From positions 1-64,000 of the forward strand of contig NZ_QMDX01000002.1 in assembly GCF_007421925.1 (NCBI RefSeq): a DNA stretch of 64,000 nt, read 5' to 3'. Every line of letters begins with the position of its first letter. The stretch's first letter is position 1. The notes under the pieces were generated by a model that saw nothing but the letters and a program-made list of their open reading frames with translations, was not told where the DNA came from and did no database searches. The position numbers and the translations under genes were made by a program. Origin of the DNA: Haloglomus irregulare. Lineage in GTDB: Archaea > Halobacteriota > Halobacteria > Halobacteriales > Haloarculaceae. Positions 26,648 to 34,621 of this stretch are shown piece after piece.

Positions 26648-27178
26648 GGCGAGCAGGCAGGCCCTCCGGCACGCGAGGCGACGGACCGCACGCTTCCCGT
26701 GGACACGGTCGGTTCCGGCCCACGCTCGGGGACGACCCCCATCTACCCGCCTCGCGGTGACTCGTCAGCGCATGCAGCGGGTTGGTTCCGTTCCGGTAGT
26801 TGAATCCATGCCGAGAGACGTATCGGCGGAACCCCCCGATCAACGAAATGATCGGTACTGCCCACAAACAGCGCCCAGAACCCCGACTGCCCCCGAACCG
26901 AGCGACTTGCTCACGACATAATCAGGAATTGCATGCGCGAGCGAAGCGAGCGCGTCCTCCCGACATGAGGGCACCGCAGGCGCCTGAATGCCGGACCTCC
27001 CCGGGGTTCGCGAAGGGCCGCTCGTCGAGCCGTCGGATGCCCCCGCCGGTCGGCTTCAGCGCCGGGTCGCCGTGAGCTGACACGTCCTGAGAGATGCTGG
27101 GGGTGTGCACCGGGTCCCCGAGGGCGTACTGCGGTCGGGCGGGTGAGGGCTTTTGCGTCGGCCCGCCCGAGTTGACGT
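26648..27178. other. Gene-free spacer with a dispersed repeat
   Basis: About 530 bases between ligA and the PHP gene. Short open frames here are low quality. The part 26800-26940 is AT-richer. A hairpin repeat (26931-26996) related to the two repeats at 40.3-41.0 kb is present. The end (27130-27178) is a likely promoter region for the PHP gene (ggcttttgcg about 30 bases before its ATG). Confidence 0.5.
26931..26996 (-). repeat. Dispersed hairpin repeat, copy C
   Basis: On the minus strand it reads CCGGCATTCAGGCGCCTG, then an A/G-rich turn, then a perfect palindrome CGCGCTCGCTTCGCTCGCGC and TGCA. It matches copy A (40308-40476) along its last 70 bases at roughly three in four positions, including the order of the two hairpins. 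It lacks the first half of copies A and B. Confidence 0.55.
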
Positions 27179-27958
27179 ATGGTCGCTGCGGACCTCCATA
27201 TGCATACGACGAACTCCGACGGACAACTGACGCTGGCCGAGGTCCCGGCCGCGGCCCGCCGGGCCGACGTCACGGCCGTCGCGGTGACGGACCACGACCG
27301 ACTCCACCCGGCTATAGACCAGCCGGCAGTGGAGCGCGACGGGGTGACCCTGGTCCACGGTATCGAGCTTCGGGTCGAGGGGCCGGCCGAGCGGGTCGAC
27401 CTGCTCGGGTACGGGGTCCGCGAGACGCCGGCGCTCGCCGACCTCGTCGAGCGCCTGCAGCGCGACCGGGTGGAGCGCGGTCGCGCGATGGTCGGCCTCG
27501 TGGAGGACCGCCTGGGTGTCGACCTCGACGTGACCGTCGAGCGCGGGTTCGGCCGGCCGGACCTCGCCCGCGCGGTGGCCGCGGCCACGGCGTACGAGTT
27601 CGGCGAGGTGTTCGGCGAACTCATCGGCGACGACGGGCCCTGTTACATCGCGCGCGACGTACCGACGTTCGAGGACGGACGGGCGGTCCTCGCGGACGCG
27701 TGTGCGCTGGTCGGACTGGCCCACCCGCTCCGGTACGAGGACCCGGAAGCGGCGCTGGCGCTGACGGCCGAGCTGGACGCCGTCGAGCGGTTCTATCCCT
27801 ACCCGTTCGAGCCGGACACCGCCCCGGTGGCGGCGGCGGTCGAGCGCCACGACCTCCTCGCGACCGGCGGGAGCGACGCACACGACCACGAGCTGGGTCG
27901 AGCCGGGCTGGACACGGACGACTGGGCCCGGGTCCGCGAGCGGTTGCCCGGCGGGTGA
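27179..27958 (+). CDS. PHP domain metal-dependent phosphoesterase
   Basis: 259 residues. PHP motifs I-IV visible: DLHMHTTNSDG (5-15), VTDHDR (about 38-43), a central GIELR block, and C-terminal GSDAHD. A trinuclear-metal phosphoesterase fold; relatives act on 3',5'-nucleotide diphosphates or small phosphates. Standalone and similar in length to the YciV/TrpH group. Different from the second PHP gene at 39.5 kb, which has a histidinol-phosphatase-like layout. Substrate uncertain. Confidence 0.85.
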   Translation: MVAADLHMHTTNSDGQLTLAEVPAAARRADVTAVAVTDHDRLHPAIDQPAVERDGVTLVHGIELRVEGPAERVDLLGYGVRETPALADLVERLQRDRVERGRAMVGLVEDRLGVDLDVTVERGFGRPDLARAVAAATAYEFGEVFGELIGDDGPCYIARDVPTFEDGRAVLADACALVGLAHPLRYEDPEAALALTAELDAVERFYPYPFEPDTAPVAAAVERHDLLATGGSDAHDHELGRAGLDTDDWARVRERLPGG

Positions 27959-28045
27959 ACGTGACGCCGCGGACCCGCCGGGCGGGACGGCGGTGCGACC
28001 TGCCGCACCCGTAGCACTCAAGCGGGCGGATACCCGTATTCGAGT

Positions 28046-28204
28046 ATGCAGTGTCACTACTGCGACGACGACGCTGCCCTCGCCGTCGAGAAGGACGGCA
28101 TCAAGGTAGGGCTCTGCGAGGACCACTTCCGCGACCGGCTCCAGGAACTCCAGGACTCGGGCTTCCTTGAGGACGTCCGGGACGACCTGGACATCGACCG
28201 CTGA
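28046..28204 (+). CDS. Small zinc-finger protein
   Basis: 52 residues. MQCHYCDDDAALAVEKDG with CxxC at positions 3 and 6, then VGLCEDHFRDRL with Cys and His as likely third and fourth zinc ligands, then an acidic helix (QDSGFLEDVRDDLDIDR). This CxxC...CxxH layout is shared by a small haloarchaeal protein family of unknown role. Good codon composition and a canonical ATG. Confidence 0.7.
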   Translation: MQCHYCDDDAALAVEKDGIKVGLCEDHFRDRLQELQDSGFLEDVRDDLDIDR

Positions 28205-28212
28205 TCCGTCCG

Positions 28213-28464
28213 CTACGGCCCGCCGTCGTCCGCCAGCGTCGCCTTCTCCGCCCGCCGGAGCTGTTTCAGTTCGTACTCCCGTGACATCGCGGCCGACCGG
28301 CTCTCGAACGGCTCCACGTGGACCAGTTCGACGGGTGTCCGGCCGCGGGTGTATCTGGCGCCCTCGCCGGCGTTGTGCTCGTCGACCCGCCGCTCCGGGT
28401 CGGTGGTGTAGCCGGCGTAGAACGTCCCGTCCGCACAGCGCAGGAGGTAGGCGTAGTGCGTCAC
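28213..28464 (-). CDS. GIY-YIG nuclease domain protein
   Basis: 83 residues from GTG. HYAYLLRCADGTFYAGYT contains the GIY (here YLL) and YIG (here YAG) strands. The catalytic region RRVDEHNAGEGARYTRGR carries the conserved Arg, and the acidic residue follows in FESRSAAMSREYELK. This is the stand-alone YhbQ/UPF0213-type form, without a DNA-binding domain. Convergent with the small zinc-finger gene, eight bases apart. Confidence 0.85.
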   Translation of the reverse strand: MTHYAYLLRCADGTFYAGYTTDPERRVDEHNAGEGARYTRGRTPVELVHVEPFESRSAAMSREYELKQLRRAEKATLADDGGP

Positions 28465-28519
28465 GGTCTACCGTCGAGAGAGGATGAGGGCACCCTGTGG
28501 TTGCGGCACAGTTCCACGG

Positions 28520-28678
28520 TCAGGTGGACCGTGTTTCGTATGCGCGCTCCCTCGAGACCTCGGCGATACCCGCGTTCGCCGAGCAGTTCGGACACGCGTG
28601 GATGTCCCCACGCTCGTCGGCGAACACGCGAGCGAACCGGTCCGAGACGTGCGCGTCGCAGTGATCACAGCTTGGCAT
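28520..28678 (-). CDS. Small double-CxxC zinc-finger protein (paralog 1)
   Basis: 52 residues: MPSCDHCDAHVSDRFARVF, then HACPNCSANAGIAEVSRER. Two CxxC pairs (4/7 and 29/32) form one zinc site. A second gene of exactly the same length and layout lies at 32496-32654, so the window has two paralogs of a haloarchaeal mini zinc-finger family. Possibly nucleic-acid binding; not known. Confidence 0.7.
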   Translation of the reverse strand: MPSCDHCDAHVSDRFARVFADERGDIHACPNCSANAGIAEVSRERAYETRST

Positions 28679-28797
28679 GCTGGCACCGACTCGGGTAATG
28701 CCCATCGTCGGCAATCCTCGATACAACGCCGGTACGTAAAGTTCTCTCGGCGGTCGGTCACACACCACATACAACCGCGGGGGTCGACCTCCGGCGG

Positions 28798-29574
28798 TCA
28801 GTCCGTCCCGTCGTCGCGGGCCCCCGCCACCGCCCGGGCGACGAGGCCGGCCTGCGCCCCGGCGGTGAACCCGGCACCCACGTTCACCACGGTCAGCGGG
28901 GTGCATGACTGGAGCATCCCCGAGAGCGCGGCCTCGCCCGCCCCACCGTGACCGTAGCCGGTGGGGACGGGCAGGCCGACGACCGGGGCGTCGACCAGCC
29001 CGCCGACGACGGTCGGAAGCGCCCCCTCCCGGCCGGCCGCGACCACCAGCACGTCGGGCGCCCGGATCGCCGGCAGGCCGTCGAGCAGCCGGTCGATGCT
29101 GGCGACCCCGACGTCCTCCACGAGCCGTATTCCGGCGCCCATCTCGCGTGCGACCGTCACGGCCTCGCGTGCTGGTTGGGCGTCCGACGTGCCGGCGGTC
29201 ACCACGCCGACGCTCGCGGCCAGCGACGGTGGCTCGTAGCCCGAGCCGTGGACCACGACCGTCCGGCCGCGCTCGTCCCAGACCACCGACGCGTCCGGTG
29301 CCTCCGACGCCAGCACCCGCCGGACGGCGGTCGCGTCCGCGGGCTCCACCCGCGTCACGAGCGCGTGACCGGTTGTCTCCAGTGCGGCCGCCGCCAGCGC
29401 CGCCGTCTCGGCCGGCGTCTTCCCCTCGGCCAGGATACCTTCCGGGATGCCCGTACGCCGCTCCCGGGCGGCGTCGAAGCGCCCGGCGTCGAGCGTGGTG
29501 TAGCCCCGGAGCTCCGCCTCGGCGGCCGCGGGACTCAGTTCGCCCCGTGCGACCCGCTCTAGTACGTCACGCAT
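28798..29574 (-). CDS. larB: LarB, pyridinium-3,5-biscarboxylic acid mononucleotide synthase
   Basis: 258 residues. LarB carboxylates and hydrolyses nicotinic acid adenine dinucleotide, the first step to the nickel-pincer cofactor. N-terminal helical region (MRDVLERVARGELSPAAAEAELRG) and a PurE-like Rossmann domain: VVTAGTSDAQPAREA, GREGALPTVVGGLVDAPVVGLPVPTGYG. ATG at 29574 begins this conserved N-terminus. The pathway partners LarC and LarE are not in the window. A TTTATAT element lies about 110 bases upstream. Confidence 0.9.
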   Translation of the reverse strand: MRDVLERVARGELSPAAAEAELRGYTTLDAGRFDAARERRTGIPEGILAEGKTPAETAALAAAALETTGHALVTRVEPADATAVRRVLASEAPDASVVWDERGRTVVVHGSGYEPPSLAASVGVVTAGTSDAQPAREAVTVAREMGAGIRLVEDVGVASIDRLLDGLPAIRAPDVLVVAAGREGALPTVVGGLVDAPVVGLPVPTGYGHGGAGEAALSGMLQSCTPLTVVNVGAGFTAGAQAGLVARAVAGARDDGTD

Positions 29575-29677
29575 ACCTGTCCCTGCGCGCGCGAGCACTC
29601 CTGCCTGTCGGTTTCGGCCGATACGGCCACGCCGAGTCCGCACACGATATCCCCGCGGCCAGCGATAGCCGCAAGGC

Positions 29678-29686
29678 ATATATAAA
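29678..29686. promoter_or_regulatory. TATA-like element between larB and the histone-fold gene
   Basis: CATATATAA reads as a TATA box on either strand. On the minus strand (TTATATATG) it could serve larB with a leader of about 80 bases. On the plus strand it would start transcription near 29710, about 95 bases ahead of the histone-fold gene, which already has its own TATA box. Confidence 0.35.
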
Positions 29687-29770
29687 CCCCCGAAGTTCGC
29701 TCACTGTTCAACGCGTCAGTAGCCGCAAAACGCCGGATAGAAGCGGCGAAAGCACCCTGCTTCAGCAATG

Positions 29771-29778
29771 TTTATAAT
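29771..29778 (+). promoter_or_regulatory. TATA box of the DUF1931 gene
   Basis: TTTATAAT centred about 29 bases before the ATG at 29804, in an AT-rich pocket. Predicts a leaderless mRNA. Confidence 0.55.
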
Positions 29779-29803
29779 AGGGGCCTGTTAACGAGCACAG
29801 CGT

Positions 29804-29971
29804 ATGGCAGACCTGATCGTCAAGGCCGCTGTGAAGGATGAACTGGACGACATGAACGTTGCATCGGACTTCTACGCCGCGCTCGACGACGAGGTCGAGG
29901 AGCTCCTCGCCGACGCCGCTCGACGGGCCGAATCCAACGACCGGAAGACGGTCCAGCCGCGCGACCTGTAA
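29804..29971 (+). CDS. DUF1931-type single histone-fold protein
   Basis: 55 residues: MADLIVKAAVKDELDDMNV, then SDFYAALDDEVEELLADAARR and NDRKTVQPRDL. This is a complete short histone fold, as in the DUF1931 family. The C-terminal R-[KT]-V-x-PRDL motif is typical of histone folds. Unlike classic archaeal histones it has few basic surface residues, so DNA binding is not assured. Strong promoter of its own. Function in haloarchaea unknown. Confidence 0.8.
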   Translation: MADLIVKAAVKDELDDMNVASDFYAALDDEVEELLADAARRAESNDRKTVQPRDL

Positions 29972-30035
29972 GACTGACCTCACCCTTTCTTTCGCACCCG
30001 CCCGGCGAGCCACAGCACCCGCCGCGACCCGCAGC

Positions 30036-30800
30036 TCAGTAGTCGTGGACGGCGACGCCGTCGGCGGTCCCGACGTGCAGTTCGTCCACCAGGTCGACGA
30101 ACAGGCCGTGCGCGACGGCCCCTGGGACCCCCTCCAGATCCCGGGCGAGCCGGTCCGGCGCCGTCACGTCCCCGAACGCACAGTCGAGCACCAGGTTGCC
30201 GTTGTCCGTGACGACGGGGCCGTCCTTGCGTTCGGCGGCCCGGAGGGTCGGCTCGCCGCCCAGCCCGCCGAGCCGGTCGCGGACGGTCGGCGCCGCCTCC
30301 GGGAGGACCTCGACCGGAACCGGATGGTCGAGCGTGGCGGCGAGTTTCGACCGGTCGACGACGACGAGTAGCCGGTCGGCGGCGGTGTCGACCACCTTCT
30401 CCCGTGCGTGGGCCGCCCCGCCGCCCTTCACGAGGGCCGTCCCGCCGGCGGCCCCGAACGCGCTCACGGCCGGCGCTCCCGCCTCGGGTGCGGTTGACCC
30501 ACTGTCCGGCTGGGGACCGAGCGGCGCGGCCTGGTCGGCGCCGTCGATGGCGACGTCCGGTGTCGCCTCCGCCAGCGTCGTCAGCGGGATGCCGACCTCG
30601 CGGGCGAGCGCCCGCGACTGGTGGGAGGTCGGGATGCCCCGAACGTCCAGCCCGGCGTCGACGGCCCGGCCGAGCGCCCGGATGGCGTGGGCCGCGGTGC
30701 TGCCCGTCCCGAGGCCGACCACCTCGCCGCCCTCCACCCGGTCGGCGGCGGACTCGCCGGCCCGGCGCTTCGCCGCCTCGGCGCCGTCGTTGGCCTTCAT
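30036..30800 (-). CDS. rpiA: Ribose-5-phosphate isomerase A
   Basis: 254 residues. Interconverts ribose-5-phosphate and ribulose-5-phosphate. GLGTGSTAAHAIRALG (about 29-44), TSHQSRALA, AIDGADQ, LVKGGGAAHAREK and VVTDNGNLVLDC are all family motifs with catalytic Asp, Lys and Glu. Odd: between GADQ and LVKGGG sits a stretch of about 30 residues (PQPDSGSTAPEAGAPAVS) that is longer than usual and low in complexity. ATG at 30800 begins the conserved helix. Likely needed for nucleotide synthesis since haloarchaea lack a full oxidative pentose pathway. Confidence 0.92.
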   Translation of the reverse strand: MKANDGAEAAKRRAGESAADRVEGGEVVGLGTGSTAAHAIRALGRAVDAGLDVRGIPTSHQSRALAREVGIPLTTLAEATPDVAIDGADQAAPLGPQPDSGSTAPEAGAPAVSAFGAAGGTALVKGGGAAHAREKVVDTAADRLLVVVDRSKLAATLDHPVPVEVLPEAAPTVRDRLGGLGGEPTLRAAERKDGPVVTDNGNLVLDCAFGDVTAPDRLARDLEGVPGAVAHGLFVDLVDELHVGTADGVAVHDY

Positions 30801-30921
30801 GCCGGACGCGTCTCGGTCGCGGCTATAGAAGCCACCGACCGGGAGGCGACCGCGGCCTCTCTGTCGCCGGCCGTGCACACGCGCGATGGCTTCGAACCGG
30901 AGCGTGTAGTAGCCACGGCCG

Positions 30922-31119
30922 ATGCCGGCCTGCACCTACTGCGATGCGCCCGTCGAGACCCACGACCCGGTCTGTGTCTGCGAGTGTGCGGACGGGACCG
31001 GCTCGACCATCGACGCCCGGTTCTGTAACTACGCCTGCCTGGTCCAGCACGTCGAGGAGGCAGGGCTCACCCTGGGGGACCGCTGCGAGTGGTCGCCGGA
31101 CGCCGACGGCTGCTGCTGA
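30922..31119 (+). CDS. Small Cys-rich zinc-binding protein
   Basis: 65 residues with ten Cys: MPACTYCDAPVETHDPVCVC...CNYACLVQHVEEAG and a C-terminal CEWSPDADGCC. CxxC knuckle at 4/7 and further pairs suggest one or two zinc sites. Matches a small haloarchaeal zinc-finger family of unknown function. The ATG at 30922 begins the first knuckle. Divergent from rpiA. Confidence 0.65.
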   Translation: MPACTYCDAPVETHDPVCVCECADGTGSTIDARFCNYACLVQHVEEAGLTLGDRCEWSPDADGCC

Positions 31120-31167
31120 CCCGGCCGCTCCGGGACTGTTTTGTCCTCGCCCCACCCCCGTGGGCAC

Positions 31168-32478
31168 ATGTTCGGAACCAGCGGGGTCCGGGGCCCGGTC
31201 GGCGAGGACGTGACGGCCGAGCTCGCGCTCCGGATGGGGCGCGCGCTCGGCGACCGCGACCGCGCCGTCGTCGGCCGCGACCCCCGCGAGTCGGGGCAAC
31301 TGCTCGTGGACGCGCTGACCGCGGGACTGCGCGAACGCGGCGTCGACGTCGTCGACCTCGGGACAGCGGCGACACCGACCATCGCCCGCGCCGTGGCGTG
31401 GGAGGATGCCGACGTCGGCGTCGCCGTCACCGCATCGCACAACCCGGCCCCCGACAACGGTCTCAAGCTCTGGCAGCCCTCCGGCCAGGCGTTCGACGAA
31501 CCGCTCCGCGAGGAGGTCGCCGCCCGTGTCGCGGCCGACGACCCCGACCTCGCCGCCTGGAACGGCCTCGGCGACCGGCGGGCGGCGACGGCGACCGACC
31601 GGCACGTCGCGGCTCTGACCGACGCGGTGTCCGCGGCCGACCGCTCGGTCGTCGTCGACCTGGGCAACGGTGCCGGCGGCGTCACCGTCGCGGCCCTGGA
31701 GGCGCTCGGCTGTGGCGTCGAGACGCTGAACGCCCAGCCGGACGGCTCCTTCCCCGGCCGCCCGTCCGAGCCGACGGCCGACCACTGCGCCAGCCTCACG
31801 ACCCTCGTCGGGGAGGGCGAGGCCGACCTCGGCATCGCACACGACGGCGACGCAGACCGCACCCGGGCGGTGACCGGCGACGGCGAGTTCCTCTCGGGGG
31901 ACACTCTGCTGGCGGTGCTGGCGGCCGACGCCGCCGAGGCGGGCGACCGCGTCGCCGTCCCGGTCGACACGAGCCTCGCCGTCGCCGACTTCCTCGCGGA
32001 GCGTGGCGTGGAGACGGTCCGGACGCCGGTCGGTGACGTCCACGTCGCGGCCGCCGCGGCCGAGGACGGGGTCGCGTTCGGCGGCGAGCCGTCGGGAGCG
32101 TGGATCTGGCCCGGGGAGACCCTCTGTCCGGACGGCCCGTTGGCGGCCTGCCGGCTGGCGGCACTCGACGCCGAGCAGCCGCTATCCGAGCGCGCCGCCA
32201 CGGTCCCGACCTACCCCATCCGTCGCGAGAGCGTCGGGACCGATGCCAAGGCGACGGTGATGGAGGGGGTCCGGGCGGCCGTGGCCGCGGCGGCGGACGA
32301 GGGTGCCGTCTCGACGCTCGACGGCGTCCGCGTCGACCGCGACGACGGCTGGTTCCTGATCCGGGCGAGCGGGACCCAGCCACTCGTCCGGGTGACGGCC
32401 GAGGCGCGGGCGACCGAACGAGCGGATGGCCTGCTGAGCGAGGCGCTGTCGCTGGTCGACGAGGCGGCGCAGGACTAG
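31168..32478 (+). CDS. glmM: Phosphoglucosamine / phosphohexomutase
   Basis: 436 residues, alpha-D-phosphohexomutase family. Starts FGTSGVRG; phosphoserine Ser90 in TASHNPAPDNG; metal loop DGDADR near 226-231; sugar loop GEPSG; phosphate-binding RASGTQPLVRV at the C-terminus. Archaeal enzymes of this subgroup convert glucosamine-6-P to glucosamine-1-P for UDP-GlcNAc and surface glycans. ATG at 31168 begins the conserved first strand. Substrate among hexose phosphates not certain. Confidence 0.88.
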   Translation: MFGTSGVRGPVGEDVTAELALRMGRALGDRDRAVVGRDPRESGQLLVDALTAGLRERGVDVVDLGTAATPTIARAVAWEDADVGVAVTASHNPAPDNGLKLWQPSGQAFDEPLREEVAARVAADDPDLAAWNGLGDRRAATATDRHVAALTDAVSAADRSVVVDLGNGAGGVTVAALEALGCGVETLNAQPDGSFPGRPSEPTADHCASLTTLVGEGEADLGIAHDGDADRTRAVTGDGEFLSGDTLLAVLAADAAEAGDRVAVPVDTSLAVADFLAERGVETVRTPVGDVHVAAAAAEDGVAFGGEPSGAWIWPGETLCPDGPLAACRLAALDAEQPLSERAATVPTYPIRRESVGTDAKATVMEGVRAAVAAAADEGAVSTLDGVRVDRDDGWFLIRASGTQPLVRVTAEARATERADGLLSEALSLVDEAAQD

Positions 32479-32495
32479 CGGCTCCGCGAGGCAGT

Positions 32496-32654
32496 TCAGG
32501 TACGTCGGGTGGACCGGGCTTCCCGGACATCAGCCCCGTCCCGGATCTTGTCTTCGCACTGTGGACAGACGCGAGGGTTCTCGACACCGTTCGGTGTGAA
32601 GACCCTTGCGTACGCTGCCGTGACGAACGAGGAACAGTTCTGGCACTCCGGCAT
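32496..32654 (-). CDS. Small double-CxxC zinc-finger protein (paralog 2)
   Basis: 52 residues: MPECQNCSSFVTAAYARVF, then RVCPQCEDKIRDG. Same length, same CxxC spacing and same FARVF/YARVF core as the gene at 28520-28678, but with a different tail (DVREARSTRRT). Convergent with glmM. An AT-rich promoter region lies upstream (about 32680-32720). Confidence 0.7.
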   Translation of the reverse strand: MPECQNCSSFVTAAYARVFTPNGVENPRVCPQCEDKIRDGADVREARSTRRT

Positions 32655-32899
32655 ACAGCTCATCAAAGGGGAGGATTTCACATAATGATACTGTGTCAAA
32701 CGATAACACGGAATTATACCGACAAGAGTCCTCCGGCAAGCGCCGGCCGCCGAGCGACATCCGGTCGGGGACCACACGGCAGTGACGCTGCCCCGGGTCC
32801 CGACCCGGTGCCGGTCGGACCGGCTCTCGGGGAGGGGCTATCCGGGCGGCACCAGTGGCCGTCGACGTGCCACGGACCGCCGTCACCGCCGGGGTCGGC

Positions 32900-33323
32900 C
32901 CGAGTCTGGGTGCATCGCTCGTGCGCTCCTCTCAGGGTCGGGGGCGCCCTCGACTGCTCGCAGGAGGCCGTCGCGGACATGATCGAGGGCGACGGTAGTG
33001 CCGTCATCCTCGCCGACGCGACCACCTCCGTCCGCGGGCGCGGGGGCACCGTCGGTCTCTGGGCCCCCGACTTCGGCGCCCGCGGCCTCGCCGAACCGAT
33101 CTGCTGAGAGATCGACCGCGAAGGGGTCCACGTCGCCAACGTCGTCATCGACGGGCAGATCCTCCCGCCGGACGGTGCCACCGACCGCGACGAGGGGGAG
33201 TGCCCCGACCCGGGCACCATCGCCGACGAGTGCTGGCGCCCCGTCCGGCCGGACCGCTCGACCTGGACCCTGGAGGTGGAGCTCCGACCCCACGTCGAGG
33301 CGTTCCGAGCGGCCGGCGGATGA
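32900..33323 (+). pseudogene. Short-chain dehydrogenase fragment with in-frame TGA
   Basis: C-terminal half of an SDR-family oxidoreductase. GALDCSQEAVADMIEGDGSAV is the usual helix-strand before the catalytic Ser; then TTSVRGRGGTVGLWAPDFGARGL, where the active-site Tyr (YxxxK) appears lost (APDFGA). An in-frame TGA at 33105-33107 follows EPIC, and the frame then stays open: EIDREGVHVANVVIDGQILPP to RSTWTLEVELRPHVEAF. CGA to TGA explains the stop. The N-terminal NAD(P)-binding half is missing. The 5' limit is approximate. Confidence 0.75.
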
Positions 33324-33431
33324 CCTCCGCCGGCGGGCGGCGGGTATCGGGATGTCCGTGCGGTTGAGCGGGAGAACCGGACTTATCGGTCGAACTCGGA
33401 GCACTCACGTCGAGAATCAGTTGTTGTCACC

Positions 33432-33695
33432 TTACTGCTTGCCGGTGATGAACAGGAACGGCCCGACGAAGATGAGCGCGATACCGAGGAACTGGAAGTG
33501 GACGGGCTGCATCCCGGGCGTGGGCGTGAGGAGGAAGAGGACCCCGAAAGCGACGGTGTTGAGGCCGATGATCTTCCGTGACTTCAGCGGGAGGGCACCG
33601 AGTGTGGTGAAGACGTACAGCGCGAGGATCACCTGCCCCACGTTGTACTGGAGCAGGAAGTTGTCGATGACCTGCAACGGTGCGAGGGGAAGCAT
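33432..33695 (-). CDS. Small three-helix membrane protein
   Basis: 87 residues, three hydrophobic segments (about 10-33, 40-58, 62-84) and an N-terminal MLPLAPLQVIDNFLLQYN. Conserved-looking ending FLFITGKQ. Lower Asp/Glu content fits an integral membrane protein. I recall similar short proteins across haloarchaea but no function. Followed upstream on the same strand by another small membrane protein. Confidence 0.65.
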   Translation of the reverse strand: MLPLAPLQVIDNFLLQYNVGQVILALYVFTTLGALPLKSRKIIGLNTVAFGVLFLLTPTPGMQPVHFQFLGIALIFVGPFLFITGKQ

Positions 33696-33731
33696 CCTTG
33701 CCCGGAACTCACGACGACGCGCACATAACCG

Positions 33732-34007
33732 TTACCGTTCGTTCGCGGGGTTCTCCTCCGTCCCGGACTCGTGGCCGACGCCGGTGTCGCCCACGAGTTC
33801 GAGGTCCCGGCCCCAGACCAGCCAGAGGACGATGATGGTGCCGGCGTACCCGGTGGCCCAGGCGAACGCTCCGAGGTTCGCGTACCCGGCCTGTGTGAGC
33901 GCGAAGTCGATGACCCCGGAGATGGCGACACCCACCGCCAGGATGGCGAGCAGGCGCGCCCACCCGGGCAGTTCGATGTCGTAGTCGGCACCGGAGGGAA
34001 GGGGCAT
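33732..34007 (-). CDS. Small two-helix membrane protein
   Basis: 91 residues with ATG at 34007 (MPLPSGADYDIELPGWARLL); an earlier in-frame ATG at 34058 is possible. Two helices at about 17-38 and 48-65 (YAGTIIVLWLVWGRDLEL), then an acidic, Gly-rich tail ending ENPANER. Possibly cotranscribed with the small membrane gene at 33432-33695. Function unknown. Confidence 0.6.
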   Translation of the reverse strand: MPLPSGADYDIELPGWARLLAILAVGVAISGVIDFALTQAGYANLGAFAWATGYAGTIIVLWLVWGRDLELVGDTGVGHESGTEENPANER

Positions 34008-34088
34008 ATCCGGCTGTACGGTCCCGACCCGCCTGAACCTGACGGTCGGCGGTGTCACAACGGGGAGGACCGCTCGGTCGGCGTCGGC

Positions 34089-34409
34089 TCAGGCTTCGGG
34101 TTCGGCGGCGGCCTCGACCACGTCGGCGGCCGACGACAGCGAGTCGACGCGCTCGGCCAGCTCGTCCAGCCCGGCGTTGATATCGTCGACCCGCTCGTCG
34201 ATGTCCTCGGCGGGGACCGCACCCTGCTGTGTCGGGTCGATGAAGCCGTCGTTCTCTAGCATCCGCAGCGAGTAGCGGACCTTGTGCTCCGGGACGCCGG
34301 TCTCCTTCGAGATGCGGACGATACCGATGGGATGGTGATCGACGACGGCCTGGAGGATCTGCAGGTCGCGGGCTTCCTTGGCGACCTGTTCGGTGAGTCG
34401 GTCCATCAT
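34089..34409 (-). CDS. HTH regulator with coiled-coil tail
   Basis: 106 residues starting MMDRLTEQVAKEARDLQ. Residues about 12-65 form a winged helix (LQAVVDHHPIGIVRISKETGV, then VRYSLRMLENDGFIDPT), followed by a heptad-like acidic helix (ERVDDINAGLDELAERVDSL) suited to dimerisation. The layout, wHTH plus coiled coil, is frequent in haloarchaeal predicted regulators; no ligand domain. Two adjacent ATG codons leave a one-residue ambiguity in the start. Confidence 0.7.
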   Translation of the reverse strand: MMDRLTEQVAKEARDLQILQAVVDHHPIGIVRISKETGVPEHKVRYSLRMLENDGFIDPTQQGAVPAEDIDERVDDINAGLDELAERVDSLSSAADVVEAAAEPEA

Positions 34410-34487
34410 CACCTGCTGTAGCGGTCGACGGCGCAAAAGGATACCGGTATCGTGCCACACAGTTCCATATCGTACCACTCTACGACA

Positions 34488-34592
34488 ATGAACGGAAACG
34501 AGACCGGCGGGTTCGGCGACGAGGGCGCTCACTCCCCGGGTGAGCGTGCCCGGCAGGTTGCTTCGTTGTCAGGAGGTGCGAACGCCGTATAA
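34488..34592 (+). CDS. Possible very small protein
   Basis: 34 residues, MNGNETGGFGDEGAHSPGER then ARQVASLSGGANAV, in the divergent gap between the HTH gene and the metalloprotease gene. Composition is haloarchaeal-like, preceded by an AT-rich stretch (ccatatcg, about 25-30 bases upstream). No homolog known to me; it may simply be intergenic. Confidence 0.3.
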   Translation: MNGNETGGFGDEGAHSPGERARQVASLSGGANAV

Positions 34593-34621
34593 CTCCGCGC
34601 TCTCCGGCAATCGGGCCGGGC

